DNA of 64,000 bases from contig NC_132880.1 of NCBI RefSeq assembly GCF_030463535.1, positions 42,743,842 to 42,807,841 on the forward strand, given 5' to 3'. The notes beneath the pieces are model-generated. The model searched no databases. It worked only from the letters and a program-made list of their open reading frames with translations, and had not been told where the DNA came from. This DNA comes from Salminus brasiliensis. Its lineage: Eukaryota; Chordata; Actinopteri; Characiformes; Bryconidae. This document shows, in pieces, positions 12,801-24,861 of the stretch; within the stretch, counting starts at the first letter, position 1, and each line of letters starts with the position of its first letter. The position numbers and the translations under genes were made by a program.

Positions 12801-13966
12801 GGACATGTTAGCCTTCTGCTAACTTAACATAATCACTGTTCTGTGCCACGGCAATGATCCAAAATGGGTTGTACCGATCCCATTGGCTGGGTGCAATAAT
12901 GGAAAGTGACTCGTTTTCAGTTCATCGGACAGCTCAGCTCCAAGAAAAACATACAGCACTTACCGTCTCTTTGATGCTCTTTTCCGCTACTCTGCTGACT
13001 GATCCAGGAGTCAGTGATGGGCGGAAAGACATGGAACGGTTACTTGCCACAGCTGCAGCAGCTGGTATTACCAGCTTCTGTACAGGTGGGAGTGCTGGCT
13101 CCACCTGCCAAACAACAGAGATCCATAAGTCATACATGGGAAAGAAAATGTAGTACAAACCAAACAATACCAGCCATGGTATAACAGTGAGACATTCACT
13201 TCAAGCCTTTAACATTTAGACTAGACAAAATCTGTTTTCACAACAGATATAAGGCAGAGGTTTGTAACCAGGCCTGCATGAGCACATTTATTTTTGCAAC
13301 TAAACAAGTAGAGCCTCAAAAACTGAATTGCAGAAGAGAGCTCCATAAGGCAAACATCTTCACACTGAGCACAAATGGACATCAACAGCCTTAAGCTGTT
13401 AGCGAGTGAAAGAACCATTGTAGGGGTTTAGTGAGCAGCTGCCACAGCTGCCTGAAACTAGCAACTTAAGCATGACAACTTTCACCCTATTTACAGGAGA
13501 GGGAGAGAGAAAAAAATTAATAAGAGAACACTTCATATTACAACAGCTGGATAAAGCTCTGGTAAAATGGTTCTCGCAATGATTGACTTCCTGAAGGTAA
13601 ACACAAGCCAAAGCTTGCCATATATCAAGTGCATTTCAAATAAACATCTTATTTAAACAGCAGTATTCATGTCAAGTTCAAACTAGGGGTGGGTGATAAG
13701 TTAAATATTGTGATAACTTATAACTTATTAAGAGACATTTTCACTATACGCAATATTTATCGTGACACGTAACTGCACACACAATGCATCGGTAGCAACA
13801 GATTCTTGAAAACTATTAAAATACTATTACATACTGCATACAGGGAAACAGCTGCACTTTATCCAAATTATCCAGGCTAATTAAGTGCAGTTGGTCAGTG
13901 TTATTTAAGCACTTATTATATCCCTGATAGGCTTAGAAAAGCACACTGTGCATCAAAATACAAAAA

Positions 13967-13997
<31 letters not shown>

Positions 13998-16900
13998 GTC
14001 ACTACCTCACCCCTACTGCAAACCTCCCAATGAAGGAAAATCTGTTTCAAACATCCTTTTAAGATTATTCCAGAGCCTTAATCTCCTTCAATAACCTTAA
14101 AATTTGACTTATTTGGGACGGGCACCCAGATAGCAGGTCATTTTCAATTTATAAAAGAAATTAAACGTGTTAGTCCAAAAGACCACTACACGCATGCATT
14201 TTCAATCTGCTCTCACTTTCTGCTGTTTGCAGCATTTAGTAACATCATACCTTTTTCTTCTTTGCCTGGAAATTGGAATCATCTAGATCGGTGTGATTCA
14301 ACGACTAAAGGAAAGGGAAAAGGAAAGTAATTTAGACTGAGAATTTAGGAGTAATTAAAGAACTGAGGTTATAAAATGAACACAACATCTTACTTACTGT
14401 GGACAAAGGAGACGAAACCGTTGAAGGAATTCTTTTTGCATCCTAAAACCACCAAAAAAAATAAAATAAAATAAAAAATAAAAAAGTAGTTTTGTTCAGT
14501 GCAAATAGGACAATTTTTTTCCTAACATAAAATGAAAATACAAGTGTACTACATTCAGCATTGGAGAAAGTTATTTAAGCAAAAACAATGCACTTACAGC
14601 AAGTGGGCTGGACATACGCTCCAGGGACTGCAGAATACGTCTAGCTGTAGCACTGGTCACTCCACAAGGCTGAGCTCCAGCTGGCTTAGCCTTTATCTGC
14701 CTCCTTACCGGAGCATGATAAGGGGTGCCAGGCCGTGCACGAGCAGTTCTTGCAGCTGCAGCTCCTCCATATGTAGTCTTCCCTGGGTAGAAAGGAGAGT
14801 CTCCGAGCTGACTGGAGTTCAGCACCGAATTGTTCATCACCGACTGGGGGGGGGGGGGGAAATAAAAAATAAAAAGCAAAGAAAAGAAATAACTTAACGT
14901 TAGAGTTGAGAGACTTCAGACTGTGTGCCTAATGTCCTATTACCCAAAGGTGTTTTGTAGATGCGACTGATAACAGCATCAGAGAGAAAGAGCCTGAAGT
15001 ACTAAGAGGGTGCCCTACATTTGCAAACTGCAGACGTTCTTATGAGCAGCTCCAATACCCTGTTTCAGGGCAGCAGGTAATACATCAGAGAAAAACTGCT
15101 TAAATCAGAGAAAAAAAAAAGAAAAGAAGAAAAACACAACTAAACAGCTTTCTACTCAGAAACCTGTAAGCTAAAGTTGTTCTTGCTTGGCTGGCAGTTT
15201 GCACTGTGGGTTTAATAACTGTGTTTAGGGCCTAGAAACCAGGTCATTAAAACATTAACAGCTAATACCTACTACATTAAGCAAGCCTTTTAGGACTACA
15301 GGGTACACATTTTTTATGCCCTTCACTCAATTATGTATGCAATACGGTCATTAAAATGAGTTGGAGAAAAAAAAAAGGCTTTTTTTCATGAATTTTGATG
15401 CAGCCATGAGATTTAAAAATCACTAAATCTGAATGACCATCACAAGAGCTCCAAACGACACGCAATTCACCTCCATCAGCTGAAGCCAACGCAGTACTGT
15501 CTACAGTTCTCAAGACCACTGTACAGACTACTGCAGCAGTGAATGGAACGAACACACACAGTCCTGAAGTTTGTGCTGGGGAACTTTCTTGCAGCAGCTT
15601 TTATTATTATCTTAGAAGGGTAACCACGCACTATTGAGACTGTGGTGCTACAGCATGAATAAATTTATAATAAAAAATTACTAAATAAATAAAATCAACA
15701 AAAAATAAAAAATAAAATAAAAATCACCACGACAGTCCACTTACTGATGAGGACGTGCCAAAGACTGACAGGTTGAAGGCAGGCTTCTTGAGACCGGTCT
15801 GGGCCGGATGCAATCCAGAGTGGGTGCGTTCTGTCTCTGGGGACCAGAGTAGCGGTGCAGTCTTTGAGGTGGGAACATCTGGAAGAAGATGAAGCCCTAT
15901 TCTTAGTGCTATCTAAAGCTTGTTTCAGTTTTAAGTCTAGACTAAAATCACTGCTGAATATTGGCAAAAATATTGTGCATGCCACTGATGAGGGTGGCGG
16001 GCAACACTACAAAATAGAAACTGGACATTATAATACTGTTAATATAGCCATTTGGACAGGTTATCCATAGTGTATTGGAGAACAGACATAATATTAAGTT
16101 AGTGGACCACACAGAACCTAGGAAAAAGGGTATTCAAGCATACATTTCTGTTATGCGAAACATTTATGCATGACTTTATGGAGTCATGTAGCCATTTGGA
16201 GGGCTAAGAAAAAGAAGAAAGTGGCATGAACGTTCGTCCTTCAGGCATCATACTACTGTTACGCCCCACCTTTATCAGATGCTCGTGATGAGAAGCCACT
16301 GGTAGTGGAAATGTTGTCGTCCTCATGCTGAGAGTTGGAGTCCTTGATCTCCTTCACTAGGGAGAAGTTGGAGGCTACTGCAAACGGGCTTGCCGGGAAG
16401 GAGGCTGTGGATGTAGAGGGCTGCGAGAAGAGGAAGTTAGACCCCCCCAGTGCAGGGGAGCCATCCGGGGTGGGGAAGTGTAGGTGGGAGCGGTTAAGCG
16501 GGGGTCTCGGCAAAGCATCCTGGAAGTTCAGTGATGCTTTGCTTGTAGAGGGTTCTGGAAACATGTGAAAGAAATTAGCATGTAACGGTCTATGCAAAAA
16601 CCACAGTCACACTGGGTGCTGTGTCAGTAGAGGCCAACTCGGATACACAAAATTCTCTTACCTGCATTACTGGTGCTGGGCTCTGGGGAGCTGCGCCCAT
16701 CCTGGAGCGGGGCAGTTTCTTCGTTGCCATTGGAAGGAGGGGCTACATTGTTCTGTTCCACCTCTACTCTGGCCTCTTCACCTACAGTTAACTCTCCATT
16801 TTTGAAGTACCTCTGTAGCCAAGAGGGGACTATGCTCTTCACTGTGTCCGTCACTCGACTGATGAGACCTGGCTGCTGCTGGGGGAAAAAAAAACAAAAA

Positions 16901-19900
16901 AAAAAAAAAAAAAAACAACACAGACATGGTGATTAATTATGGAGTACGTTTTTCACTTCGTTAACTGAATTTAGAGACCCGTTGCAGTGAAATGTCTAAC
17001 AATATTGGAAATTCAACACCATACTGATCAATAACATCTTAATTACAGACTGCCACAATGCAGCACAAGTGTTACAAGTCTCAAAAGCGGTGTCAAATGG
17101 TAAGTGGTACTTCTCATATCTACCCCACCATCATGAGGTTTTACGTCAATGAACCAATTATACCACAATATCTGTAGCACAGCGTAGGAGATCTTTACAA
17201 TTACAGACAACGTCTACTTGATAAAGTGCCAAGTGCAGTAGATACAGCACTGTTAACGTGAGCATTTTCACCCTTCCCAATTTCTTCTGTTGTTCCCAAT
17301 TATCTTTTCTCCATGATGACAGGGTTTAAGGAAACCTTTTTATCTTCAAAAATAAGGCATCACTGGCATGTTTACTTGCACTGTCTCATAAGATAACGAG
17401 TAAATGTATATTAAATTTAGTTAAGCTGAAATATTTAAAATATGAAACTCAGACAATTTGGGGCAAATGCTTTTCCACAACACAGTAGATTTGTGGAAAA
17501 CCCTTTCTTAACAGTTTCTCATTTCTCTAATCCAATCATGGACCTAGTTGGTGTTTTTACAATGTTATTAGTGCCATCATTAGCCTATGAAAACTGGCCC
17601 ATTATTTTTTTTTGTTTTTACAGTGTTACAGGTTTTAATGCACCATTTACGTGAGGCAGGTATACACATCTTAAATAAGGCCATAGAGAATACAAGTAAA
17701 TGCTTTATGTGCCTCCATACTCAAGAACTGCAGGACCTCCCACTAAACAGTACATGCTATTTTGTACGGGACTGATAACCCAGCAATTCTCTCAGGTTTA
17801 TTTAACTTTTAAAGCTGCCATTATCTTAAACATGAGAGCACAGTCTATTGGAGGTTACAGATTTAGATGAAAAAACACATTTTAGAAAAGAATCCTGGCT
17901 CAACAACACTTATTATAAGATAAGAACACTTTGTGGACAAAAGTATTGGGACACCTGCTTATCACGGTTTACTGTTTCTGCTGCACAGCAGCAGAACATT
18001 TGGACATGTAGTATATGAAGCCAATTTGACTTTAATACATTATGCAAGACCACTTCGCACTTAAGGCCAAATCTTAAGGCCAAATCAATATGGTCAACGT
18101 TTTACATCTAGGCTTACAGAGAAACCTCAGACCCAATTCACTTGCATTTAACCAGTACCTCGGATTCCCTACCAAACAGTGAGAAAAGAAACTGGTAGAA
18201 CCTGGCTATGACCATAACAGCAGAAACAGAAGTACAACTTTTACTTCTAGCTACACAACAGACGGGGGTTTCCTGATAACCACATGCCTCACTTGCCTTC
18301 TGTTTATCTATAAAGAGTCTAGTCATCAGTACAACCTACAGGTTGACAACATCCTAACCAAAGTGAAAAAAAAAAAAACTGTTGCACAGACAGGACAACT
18401 CATGTTTTCCTCTCAGGCCACAAAGTGCTTTACCTTTAACTGAACCACAGCTTTGAGGCCTAGGAAATGAGCCTGCAACTGAAAGAATTTGAGCGAGCAG
18501 CAGTTCTCTAGTGAAAGGGGCCACAGGATAGAAACGCTACATACACTATACACACACTCCTGAAGCCCTTTGTTTTCCCAAAGAGCACCAGGTCGGGGTC
18601 AGGATGTAGCAGCAACGCAGACAGGTTTACCTTGCCATTTCTGATCCGGCATTATTTCCCCCCCTCTATCCCTGTTCTGCATGTTGTGGTGTAGTGGTTT
18701 CTATCTCTGGTCCTGGAGGACCCCCTGCTTTGCAGGTTTTACACACTACAAGTGCGCCCCAAATGCATACTAACTAGTTTGAGTATGTAGTATGGCTAAA
18801 AATATGCAACCCCACATAGCAATATATAACAAACGGAGGTGCTACTCTGGCCTGAAAAACAATAAATAAATAAAAATGAATAACGATGTAAGGGAAGAGG
18901 TGACGACATCAAGAGAACTTGCAGTGATGCATGTTGGCATAGACTAACCAGTCAAGCTTAACTATGAAGATTAATATCTAGTATTAGTGTTTCATACACA
19001 ATTGGGATGCAGCCTACCTTTATCTCCAGTGGTACGTAGCTAGATTAGGTGCGTTGAGAGCATGATAAAACACAAACATGCACAGAAAGGGGTCTGCCAG
19101 GATCAGTGCTCTATGTGAACACCCTTGAAAGAACACACATTACTAAGGAGTCTCCAGACAGCTCTGAACTGTAAAGACTGCAATAACGTCAGACATAATT
19201 GATCTCATATAATAAGGACTGTTTTTGTTTTTTACTATAATTTTGAAGACATACAATTTATACAACTGCATGGGACATGAAAACGCAGCTTGGACAATAC
19301 TACAGCTCTTTAGGGAAATACATGAAAGAGTAGTAAGACGATGCAGGCCTATTTGTGGCACTAAACTAGGTCTTCATGCGCACACTCTGTGCAGATGTTT
19401 GATAAGATGCAGACATGTTGAATAGACTACTGTGCCACCAAGCACATGCCTCACATTTCCTTTCCTAACACACTACAACAACGTTAGTTAACGATCCTGA
19501 CGGCAATCAGTAAACATACCGATATGTAAAACTCCCTCCCTCAAAATCCATCACAACAGGCAGCCTAATCCCTGCTGACAAGTGAACAGAAGTTAGGCTT
19601 TCAGTGACGATGGCTGACTGAGCAGCGAGTTAATTAGCAAAACTAATCAAATGACAGCACTCCGATGTGCAGGGCCCCAGTTACCTCAACCCCATCAAAC
19701 AAGGATAATTATTGGCACCATCACCTGCGGTAGCCATCAAAGCCACTGCTTACACAGCCAAAGAAAAGTCCAAAAGACTTTGACACTATACCTCTCAGAA
19801 TAGGACATAAGAGGACTGTTTGAGGGCACTGCACACTCGTCGGCCTTGAACACAAGTGTTGCAACACAACTTCCTGACAACAGCACACATACAGAGAGCC

Positions 19901-22900
19901 AAGGTCATCAAGTACACTGTACATTAAAGTGGTAAGGGTTCACAACACTACAGGTGAGCACCTCCATATTGCTTCCTTTCCCAGGGAGGGAGTTGCTGAA
20001 GCTGTGCAGTAGGGTTGCAGCGGTACTAGATTTGCAAAGTTCGCTAAATGGCTTACCAAACAACATGTTATCTTGTAATAATAATAATAATAATAATAAT
20101 AATAGTTATTAAGATCACAGACAGCAACCATTTACAGCTTTAAAAGAACGAAAACAGGGCTGTTCTGGTTAAAAAAATATCGATATCGCTAAAATGGAGC
20201 TGCGCAGTATGATATTTATTATGATAGTTATCATGACAATATGCTTTTAAGTATATTGAGGATACCGTTAGCGCTTAATAAACACTGAACTGCTGCAGGT
20301 TTCATTACAAACTGTAATTAGACAGGTTTAATTAGATGTTAAACGTTACATATAACTATTCAGTATGGGTATCTGTATTTGAATAGTAGTTTATAAGAAT
20401 CTGTTGCTACTGATGTTTTTAGTCTATGGTTACATGTAACAGGAATATCATGTCTTTTAAAAGACATTTGTATTTAAAAGTCTTTAAATATTGTGATATA
20501 GTATTTTTACCATATCGCTCAGCCCTAGTTAAAACCTGAATTCATTTGTACAAAAGAAAGAGAAAGAAAAAAAAATGGACCTTTCTTTTGAGCAAACAAA
20601 GTAGCACCCCCCCACAAAAAAAAAAGTACTAAGCAAAAATATTATTACGATACACAATATTAACTGTGATAGACGTGATCGCAGACAAAATGCATCAGTA
20701 GTGACGATTTTTAAAAGCTACCATCCAAAAACTGTCACATATTTAGTACAGCGATTTGTTAAAAATGTGCTGCACTTCATTCACCTACACCAGACTAATA
20801 ACACTGTCTGTATTGAAACGTGAAGCTGATCAGTATTCTGATGAAGATAAGCACTGACAAAACCCTCAATACCACAGTACGATAAGTCATACTGCCCACC
20901 TACAACAGGGCCTCATAGCCATCATTTTAACATACCATGACATACCATAAAACACGCTACCGCTGCAACCCTACTGTCCACTACAACCCATCTCCCCAGG
21001 TCCACGTAAACTAAACCTTCAGCTGCCAGCACTGCTCACACTATTCATGTGATCAAGTGGTATGTGTACAGCACCACAGTAAGACCACACATCACTGCAA
21101 AACACACCGAGCTGGAGAACAGGAATGGGCCTCAGGTCTAACAGGTGGGTACTGGACCACTAATTTTCACTGGTCTGTGAGATTAGTCTCAAATCTAAAT
21201 GCAAAACTAAGACTAAACCTCTACACACCAAACAAGCCTTGGACACGACTACTTCCGGCCTTAACTTTATTATTATTATTTTTTTTTTAGGTTTCAGATA
21301 CCCCAAAGATTAACATCTCAATCTGCCCACAGTTACAATTGGTGTGAACTGTGAGGCTGATGTGCAAAGAGACCGAAGTCACTGGGTGATTTTCTAGCTG
21401 TAAGGGTTATTAGTGTAGCACCACAACACTACAGGTGAGCGTCTCTAAGCTTTTTGTCCCCTTGCGGGGGAAAATAGCTGAAGCTGTCCACTACAATCCA
21501 TCTCTCCAAGTCCAGTTAAACTACACGCACGGTTTTACATTACGTGTTAGTGACACTGGTCTCATGGTTCAGCTGCAAAACTAAAGACGTGAGCTTCACA
21601 CTGTGAAACATGCACATCTGGTCATGTGTTAACTTCTAGATTTGTATCCTGTAATGCTCAAAAGTTTCAGATCATCCAAGCTCAGATTTTGCCTCCAATT
21701 TGTGAACTGCTGAAGCTGACAGCTGATATAGCTGATTTGCAAACAGAGCACTGATTGATTTCTGTGTGCTCAAATTAAAGGGCCACCATAACAACATGAC
21801 TAACAAAAAGTCCTACAGAAAACCCCCAAATAAGGCTCAGATGGTTGTTGTAAGGGTCCTGGCTGATCTCAAACTAACTGCTGATGCCTGTTTAGAGCAC
21901 GGAGTACATTTACAACTCAGCTTTATACGCTGAATTCACTTCCAAAATGACTTAAACGTACAGAATTGTGAAAAAAAGACACCATACAATAGAAAACCTC
22001 GGATTTTAACGCACAGTCGTGGCAGTAACACTTGGAAAACAGGCTTGTGGTTGAGTAAATCTCCGTGTGGCGCATGTTGGCAGGAGACCACATGCGTTTC
22101 TTGGGATAACGGAGGTTCGGCTAGCTTATGCCCGGGCGCCTAACGCACAACACGGCTGAAAAACACGGCGTACCTCGCACACAGCCAGTCTTTATTTTTG
22201 TGCATTTGCTGTAAAACCTTCCCACCGTGTTTTTAGGCTCATTGCACCTTTGAAAAGTCAAGGCGGGAGAGTGCAAACCGGGCTCAACATGGTTGCCTAC
22301 ACAAAGTGCTAGCTAGCTAACTAGCCCGGCTAACGCTACCGATGTCCATGTGCGGGCCCTGGCCGCCTTCCAGCCGGAGCGCAGCGACGCCGAAGCGGCT
22401 AGCGGCGGGGAATTGGTCCGCTTCACACTGTTAATCAACGAAGTGACCACTATATACACCCCACCGCAAGACTTATGCTACCTCAGCCTACCGAGGACTC
22501 TGTTTAAGCCGCTGCTGTTGTCACAAAGCCGCAGACTTGCTGGCTAGCGAGTCCGGGCTCATGTTAGACACCGCGCTCTGACGACGCTCACGCTAACGGC
22601 TAGCTAGCTAGCTAGCTAACTAGCTAGCTAATTAGCATTAGCAGCTAACAAGCTACACACATTTCGATGTAAAACGACGACTACGGTTAACTGCAATCGC
22701 TGTATGAAGCTACATCCTGTCCCGTTTTACAGTTTTTCTCACACCGCCGTTCGCTGAACCAGCAGCGGCTCGATCTGAGGAGCTGACAGAGGAGCCGCAG
22801 CGCCGGTCGCTTTCGCCCTGAGCACCGAACTCGACGCTCGGGCCTCGCCAGCCAGCCGAGTCCGTAGGCCGCGAAAAATGTCTCCGGCAAACAAAACAAA

Positions 22901-23065
22901 ACAAGACACGGTTAGAAACGGCGCGTCCGGCACCGTGATAGACCCCAAATAACTTCGTTACGCCGAAGATAGGCGTGTTTTAGTTACCTGTTTGCCTTTG
23001 GCATAAGGTTTAGAAGCGATGTGATATCTCCTTGTTCTAATTTTCCCTCCTCCTGTGGCCGCCAT
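6031..23065 (-). CDS. nup153: Nucleoporin Nup153, complete, 21 coding exons
   Basis: Nup153 is the mobile FG nucleoporin of the nuclear basket. It binds lamin B, Nup50, the Nup107 complex, importins/exportins and Ran. Exons in transcript order: 22988-23065, 16662-16878, 16270-16554, 15745-15878, 14598-14843, 14398-14442, 14251-14304, 12964-13104, 11446-11498, 11105-11225, 10865-11017, 10401-10499, 10218-10299, 10028-10129, 9332-9850, 8842-9042, 7791-8720, 7362-7709, 6955-7218, 6227-6407, 6031-6121. All have GT-AG borders and compatible phases, and they sum to 4,344 nt, or 1,447 residues (human about 1,475). The protein starts MAATGGGKIRTRRYHIASKP, contains SRVTDTVKSIVPSWLQRYF and LVKEIKDSNSQHEDDNISTT in the N-domain, and GDSPFYPGKTTYGGAAAA. 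Zinc fingers at about residues 670-840 precede an FG tail, and it ends GRKIKTAVRRRK. The first intron is about 6.1 kb. One mammalian zinc finger is reduced to a remnant. Orthology is very secure; exact borders of small exons are predicted by eye. Confidence 0.95.
6955..8720 (-). CDS. nup153: nup153 FG-repeat exons (7791-8720, 7362-7709, 6955-7218)
   Basis: The 930-nt exon holds many FKFG/GFKFG units spaced by Ser/Thr-rich linkers. The 348-nt and 264-nt exons hold FGQ, FMFGQ, FLFG and PAFG units in Ala/Pro/Ser-rich sequence. This disordered region binds importin-beta family receptors and forms part of the permeability barrier. Low complexity creates long mirror ORFs on both strands (for example 7769-8224 and 8282-8698 on plus), which are artefacts. 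Confidence 0.93.
8842..9042 (-). CDS. nup153: nup153 third intact zinc-finger exon
   Basis: The exon encodes LLGFGDKFKKPEGSWECDVC, then CVQNKADDKQ and CVACQSPKPG. The spacing of the four cysteines fits RanBP2-type fingers. The linker LGFGDKFKKPEGSW repeats the one before the previous finger, which points to duplication of finger-plus-linker units. Confidence 0.92.
9332..9850 (-). CDS. nup153: nup153 zinc-finger exon with two fingers and one remnant
   Basis: The exon encodes about residues 604-776. Two RanBP2-type fingers are intact: GTWECDTCLVRN...KCIACDTAKPG and GSWDCDVCMVQN...KCVACQSAKPG, each W-x-C-x2-C-x10-C-x2-C. Such fingers bind Ran-GDP/GTP. Before them GFGGKFKPTLGTWNCEPS looks like the start of another finger but lacks the CxxC pairs. 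The exon joins FASPAQTVPDTE upstream, matching the LKGPGFASP junction known in the family. Confidence 0.93.
13685..14010. mobile_element. MITE with short TIRs in nup153 intron
   Basis: The element begins aggggtgggtgataagttaa and ends tcactacctcacccctactg, giving imperfect terminal inverted repeats. The interior (cgcaatatttatcgtgacac) matches related copies at about 20,630-20,920 and 40,310-40,620. It includes an (AAAT)n run. It is probably hAT-like. Confidence 0.6.
14598..14843 (-). CDS. nup153: nup153 exon 5, conserved N-domain block
   Basis: The exon encodes SVMNNSVLNSSQLGDSPFYP, GKTTYGGAAAARTARAR, TPYHAPVRRQIKAKP and TARRILQSLERMSSPLA. These blocks align with mammalian Nup153 almost without gaps. 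The next two exons (45 and 54 nt) are micro-exons carrying DAKRIPSTVSSPLST and SLNHTDLDDSNFQAKKKK. Confidence 0.92.
16270..16554 (-). CDS. nup153: nup153 exon 3, N-domain segment
   Basis: The exon encodes EPSTSKASLNFQDALPRPPL through ISTTSGFSSRASDK. The SLVKEIKDSNSQHEDDN block is nearly invariant in vertebrates. It belongs to the N-terminal pore-association region, which anchors Nup153 to the nuclear ring. Minus-strand borders are TTTCCAG|AA and AAAG|GTGGGG. Confidence 0.9.
20155..20528. mobile_element. hAT-like MITE
   Basis: The left end is cagggctgttctggttaaaa and the right end is ttaccatatcgctcagcccta, so the termini are inverted (cagggctg / cagcccta). The interior is AT-rich with no transposase. 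Such small elements are typical non-autonomous hAT derivatives in fish. Target-site duplication was not clear. Confidence 0.6.
21296..21525 (+). repeat. 230-bp direct duplication, copy 1
   Basis: The segment is identical to 24,136-24,365 except at two positions (c.100 bp pair acaatt/gcaatt and atagctg/attgctg), with no indels. Copy 1 lies in nup153 intron 1 and copy 2 lies upstream of the gene. The offset is exactly 2,840 bp. More diverged pieces of the same family are at 19,925-20,040 and 20,970-21,060. Confidence 0.92.
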
Positions 23066-23115
23066 GGCTGAGTGAAGTGAGCGTGCTGACCGCCTGGGCG
23101 CTGAGAGCGCTCTTC
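22330..23115 (-). promoter_or_regulatory. nup153: CpG-rich nup153 promoter region
   Basis: The stretch around the ATG at 23,063-23,065 is far richer in CpG than its surroundings (cggagcgcagcgacgccgaa, ggccgcgaaaaatgtc). It spans exon 1 and the start of intron 1, as expected for a housekeeping gene. The start codon context is GCC|ATGGC. No TATA box is visible. A CT/CTAT microsatellite at 23,130-23,158 bounds it. Confidence 0.55.
22588..22640. repeat. GCTA microsatellite in nup153 intron 1
   Basis: The sequence is a run of overlapping gctagc/ctagctaa units close to the promoter. Each unit is self-complementary, so the run can fold on itself. Confidence 0.85.
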
Positions 23116-23299
23116 TGTCAGCTCACCTCTCTCTATCTATCTATCTCTCTCTCTCACACACACCCCAATAAAGACACACACACTTCACCTCACAGCAGAC
23201 ACTGGAGCTTCATGGGAAACTGAGTTAAAGGTGGTTAGCCACTTTTTAAGAGAAAACAGGCAGCACACGTCATTTCCACTGTGTCAAACCAGCATGTAC

Positions 23300-23395
23300 T
23301 ACTCCTACTAACTATATATATATATATATACTAAACTATATATATATACTAAACTATATATATACTATATATAAACTATATGTATATATTTATAC
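23300..23395. repeat. TA microsatellite cluster upstream of nup153
   Basis: Several (TA)n tracts are separated by ctaaactatata spacers. Confidence 0.85.
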
Positions 23396-23607
23396 ATACA
23401 CTGAAAAGACTGCTTATATAGTACAGTCTTCACTTTACCACCCCTACACTGACCTCTTCATTAGTCAGATCATTTGATAATTCAACTGGGAAAACTGATT
23501 TAGCTGACAGATCCTCATTATAATTACTGACTTACCTCTGGCCTGACCTGCTAATCACATCTGAGAACCTCTCAGCAATGCTTAGCAATGCTCACCAGCA
23601 ACATTAA

Positions 23608-23609
<2 letters not shown>

Positions 23610-23668
<59 letters not shown>

Positions 23669-23715
23669 TCTGTCTGTCTATCTATCTATCTATATATATA
23701 TATTTATATAGATAG

Positions 23716-23762
<47 letters not shown>

Positions 23763-23811
23763 TTATATATATATATTTACTTTTCAAGCAAATATAGACA
23801 GACAGACAGAC

Positions 23812-23874
<63 letters not shown>

Positions 23875-23958
23875 TAGATAGATAGATAGGTAGACAGACA
23901 GATAGATAGATAGATAGATAGATAGATATATATATCAATATATATATATGTCTATCTA

Positions 23959-23989
<31 letters not shown>

Positions 23990-24032
23990 ATATCTGTCTG
24001 TCTGTCTGTCTATATTTGTTTGAAAAGTAACT
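23610..24032. repeat. TA/GATA/GACA microsatellite with inverted-repeat arms
   Basis: The block alternates (TA)n, (TCTA)n and (GACA)n tracts. The unique-sequence arm ttacttttcaagcaaatata at 23,778 followed by GACA repeats is mirrored at the right end by (CTGT)n then tatatttgtttgaaaagtaa near 24,011-24,031. The block is thus a long inverted repeat rather than a simple tract. Confidence 0.85.
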
Positions 24033-24135
24033 AGATCAGGTGATAAATCCTAAAAACATGTTAGAAAAAAAATTAATAAATATTATAATCCATAATAAAT
24101 TCACTAATAAGTAAAATAATCAATAGATAACCCAA

Positions 24136-24365
24136 AGATACCCCAAAGATTAACATCTCAATCTGCCCACAGTTGCAATTGGTGTGAACTGTGAGGCTGA
24201 TGTGCAAAGAGACCGAAGTCACTGGGTGATTTTCTAGCTGTAAGGGTTATTAGTGTAGCACCACAACACTACAGGTGAGCGTCTCTAAGCTTTTTGTCCC
24301 CTTGCGGGGGAAAATTGCTGAAGCTGTCCACTACAATCCATCTCTCCAAGTCCAGTTAAACTACA
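24136..24365 (+). repeat. 230-bp direct duplication, copy 2
   Basis: This is the partner of 21,296-21,525 with about 99 percent identity. It is flanked by a direct repeat of about 88 bp: 24,043-24,128 and 24,418-24,505 share aaatcctaaaa(a)catgtt and the following AT-rich sequence. Confidence 0.9.
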
Positions 24366-24589
24366 GCTTCATCTACCAGCAATGCTACACATTACACATG
24401 CACGGTATTACATTACATAAATCCTAAAACATGTTCGAAAAAATAAATAAATATTGTAATACATAATAAATTCATTAATAAATAAAATAATCAATAATAA
24501 ATATAATAAATACAAATTGGTAATTGTTCATAATTCATTAAGTCTCCCTAAATAGTGAAATCGTTGATAAGCAGTTATACATATACGCT

Positions 24590-24820
24590 ATATATATGGT
24601 TGCGGTCACTCAAAAACTTTTGCATCTCCATTTTTGTTCTTTAAATTGTGTCAAAATTTCATGACGAATGGACCAATATAAATGCTCCAAAATGACTCTG
24701 GATAAAGGTTTTGCACTGACCTCTATTGGACATTTAAACGATTTCTGATTTATTTCCTGTTTTGTGAGACAACACAATATACTCTATATATACATATATC
24801 ACATATATATATATACATAT

Positions 24821-24861
<41 letters not shown>

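Larger units (their letters stand above)
16879..22987 (-). other. nup153: nup153 intron 1, repeat-rich
   Basis: No coding exon is seen across about 6.1 kb. Contents: a fragment of the 'ggacaaaagtattgggacac' MITE at 17,935-17,975, an hAT-like MITE at 20,155-20,528, a related MITE in the opposite sense at 20,620-20,985, a dispersed repeat at 19,925-20,040 and 20,970-21,060, the 230-bp duplicated segment at 21,296-21,525, and a GCTA-rich run at 22,596-22,640. The last 700 bp next to exon 1 is CpG-richer. Confidence 0.8.

Noticed and set aside
23588-23797. ORF of alternating Ile-Tyr
   Set aside because: It is a translation of the TA microsatellite.
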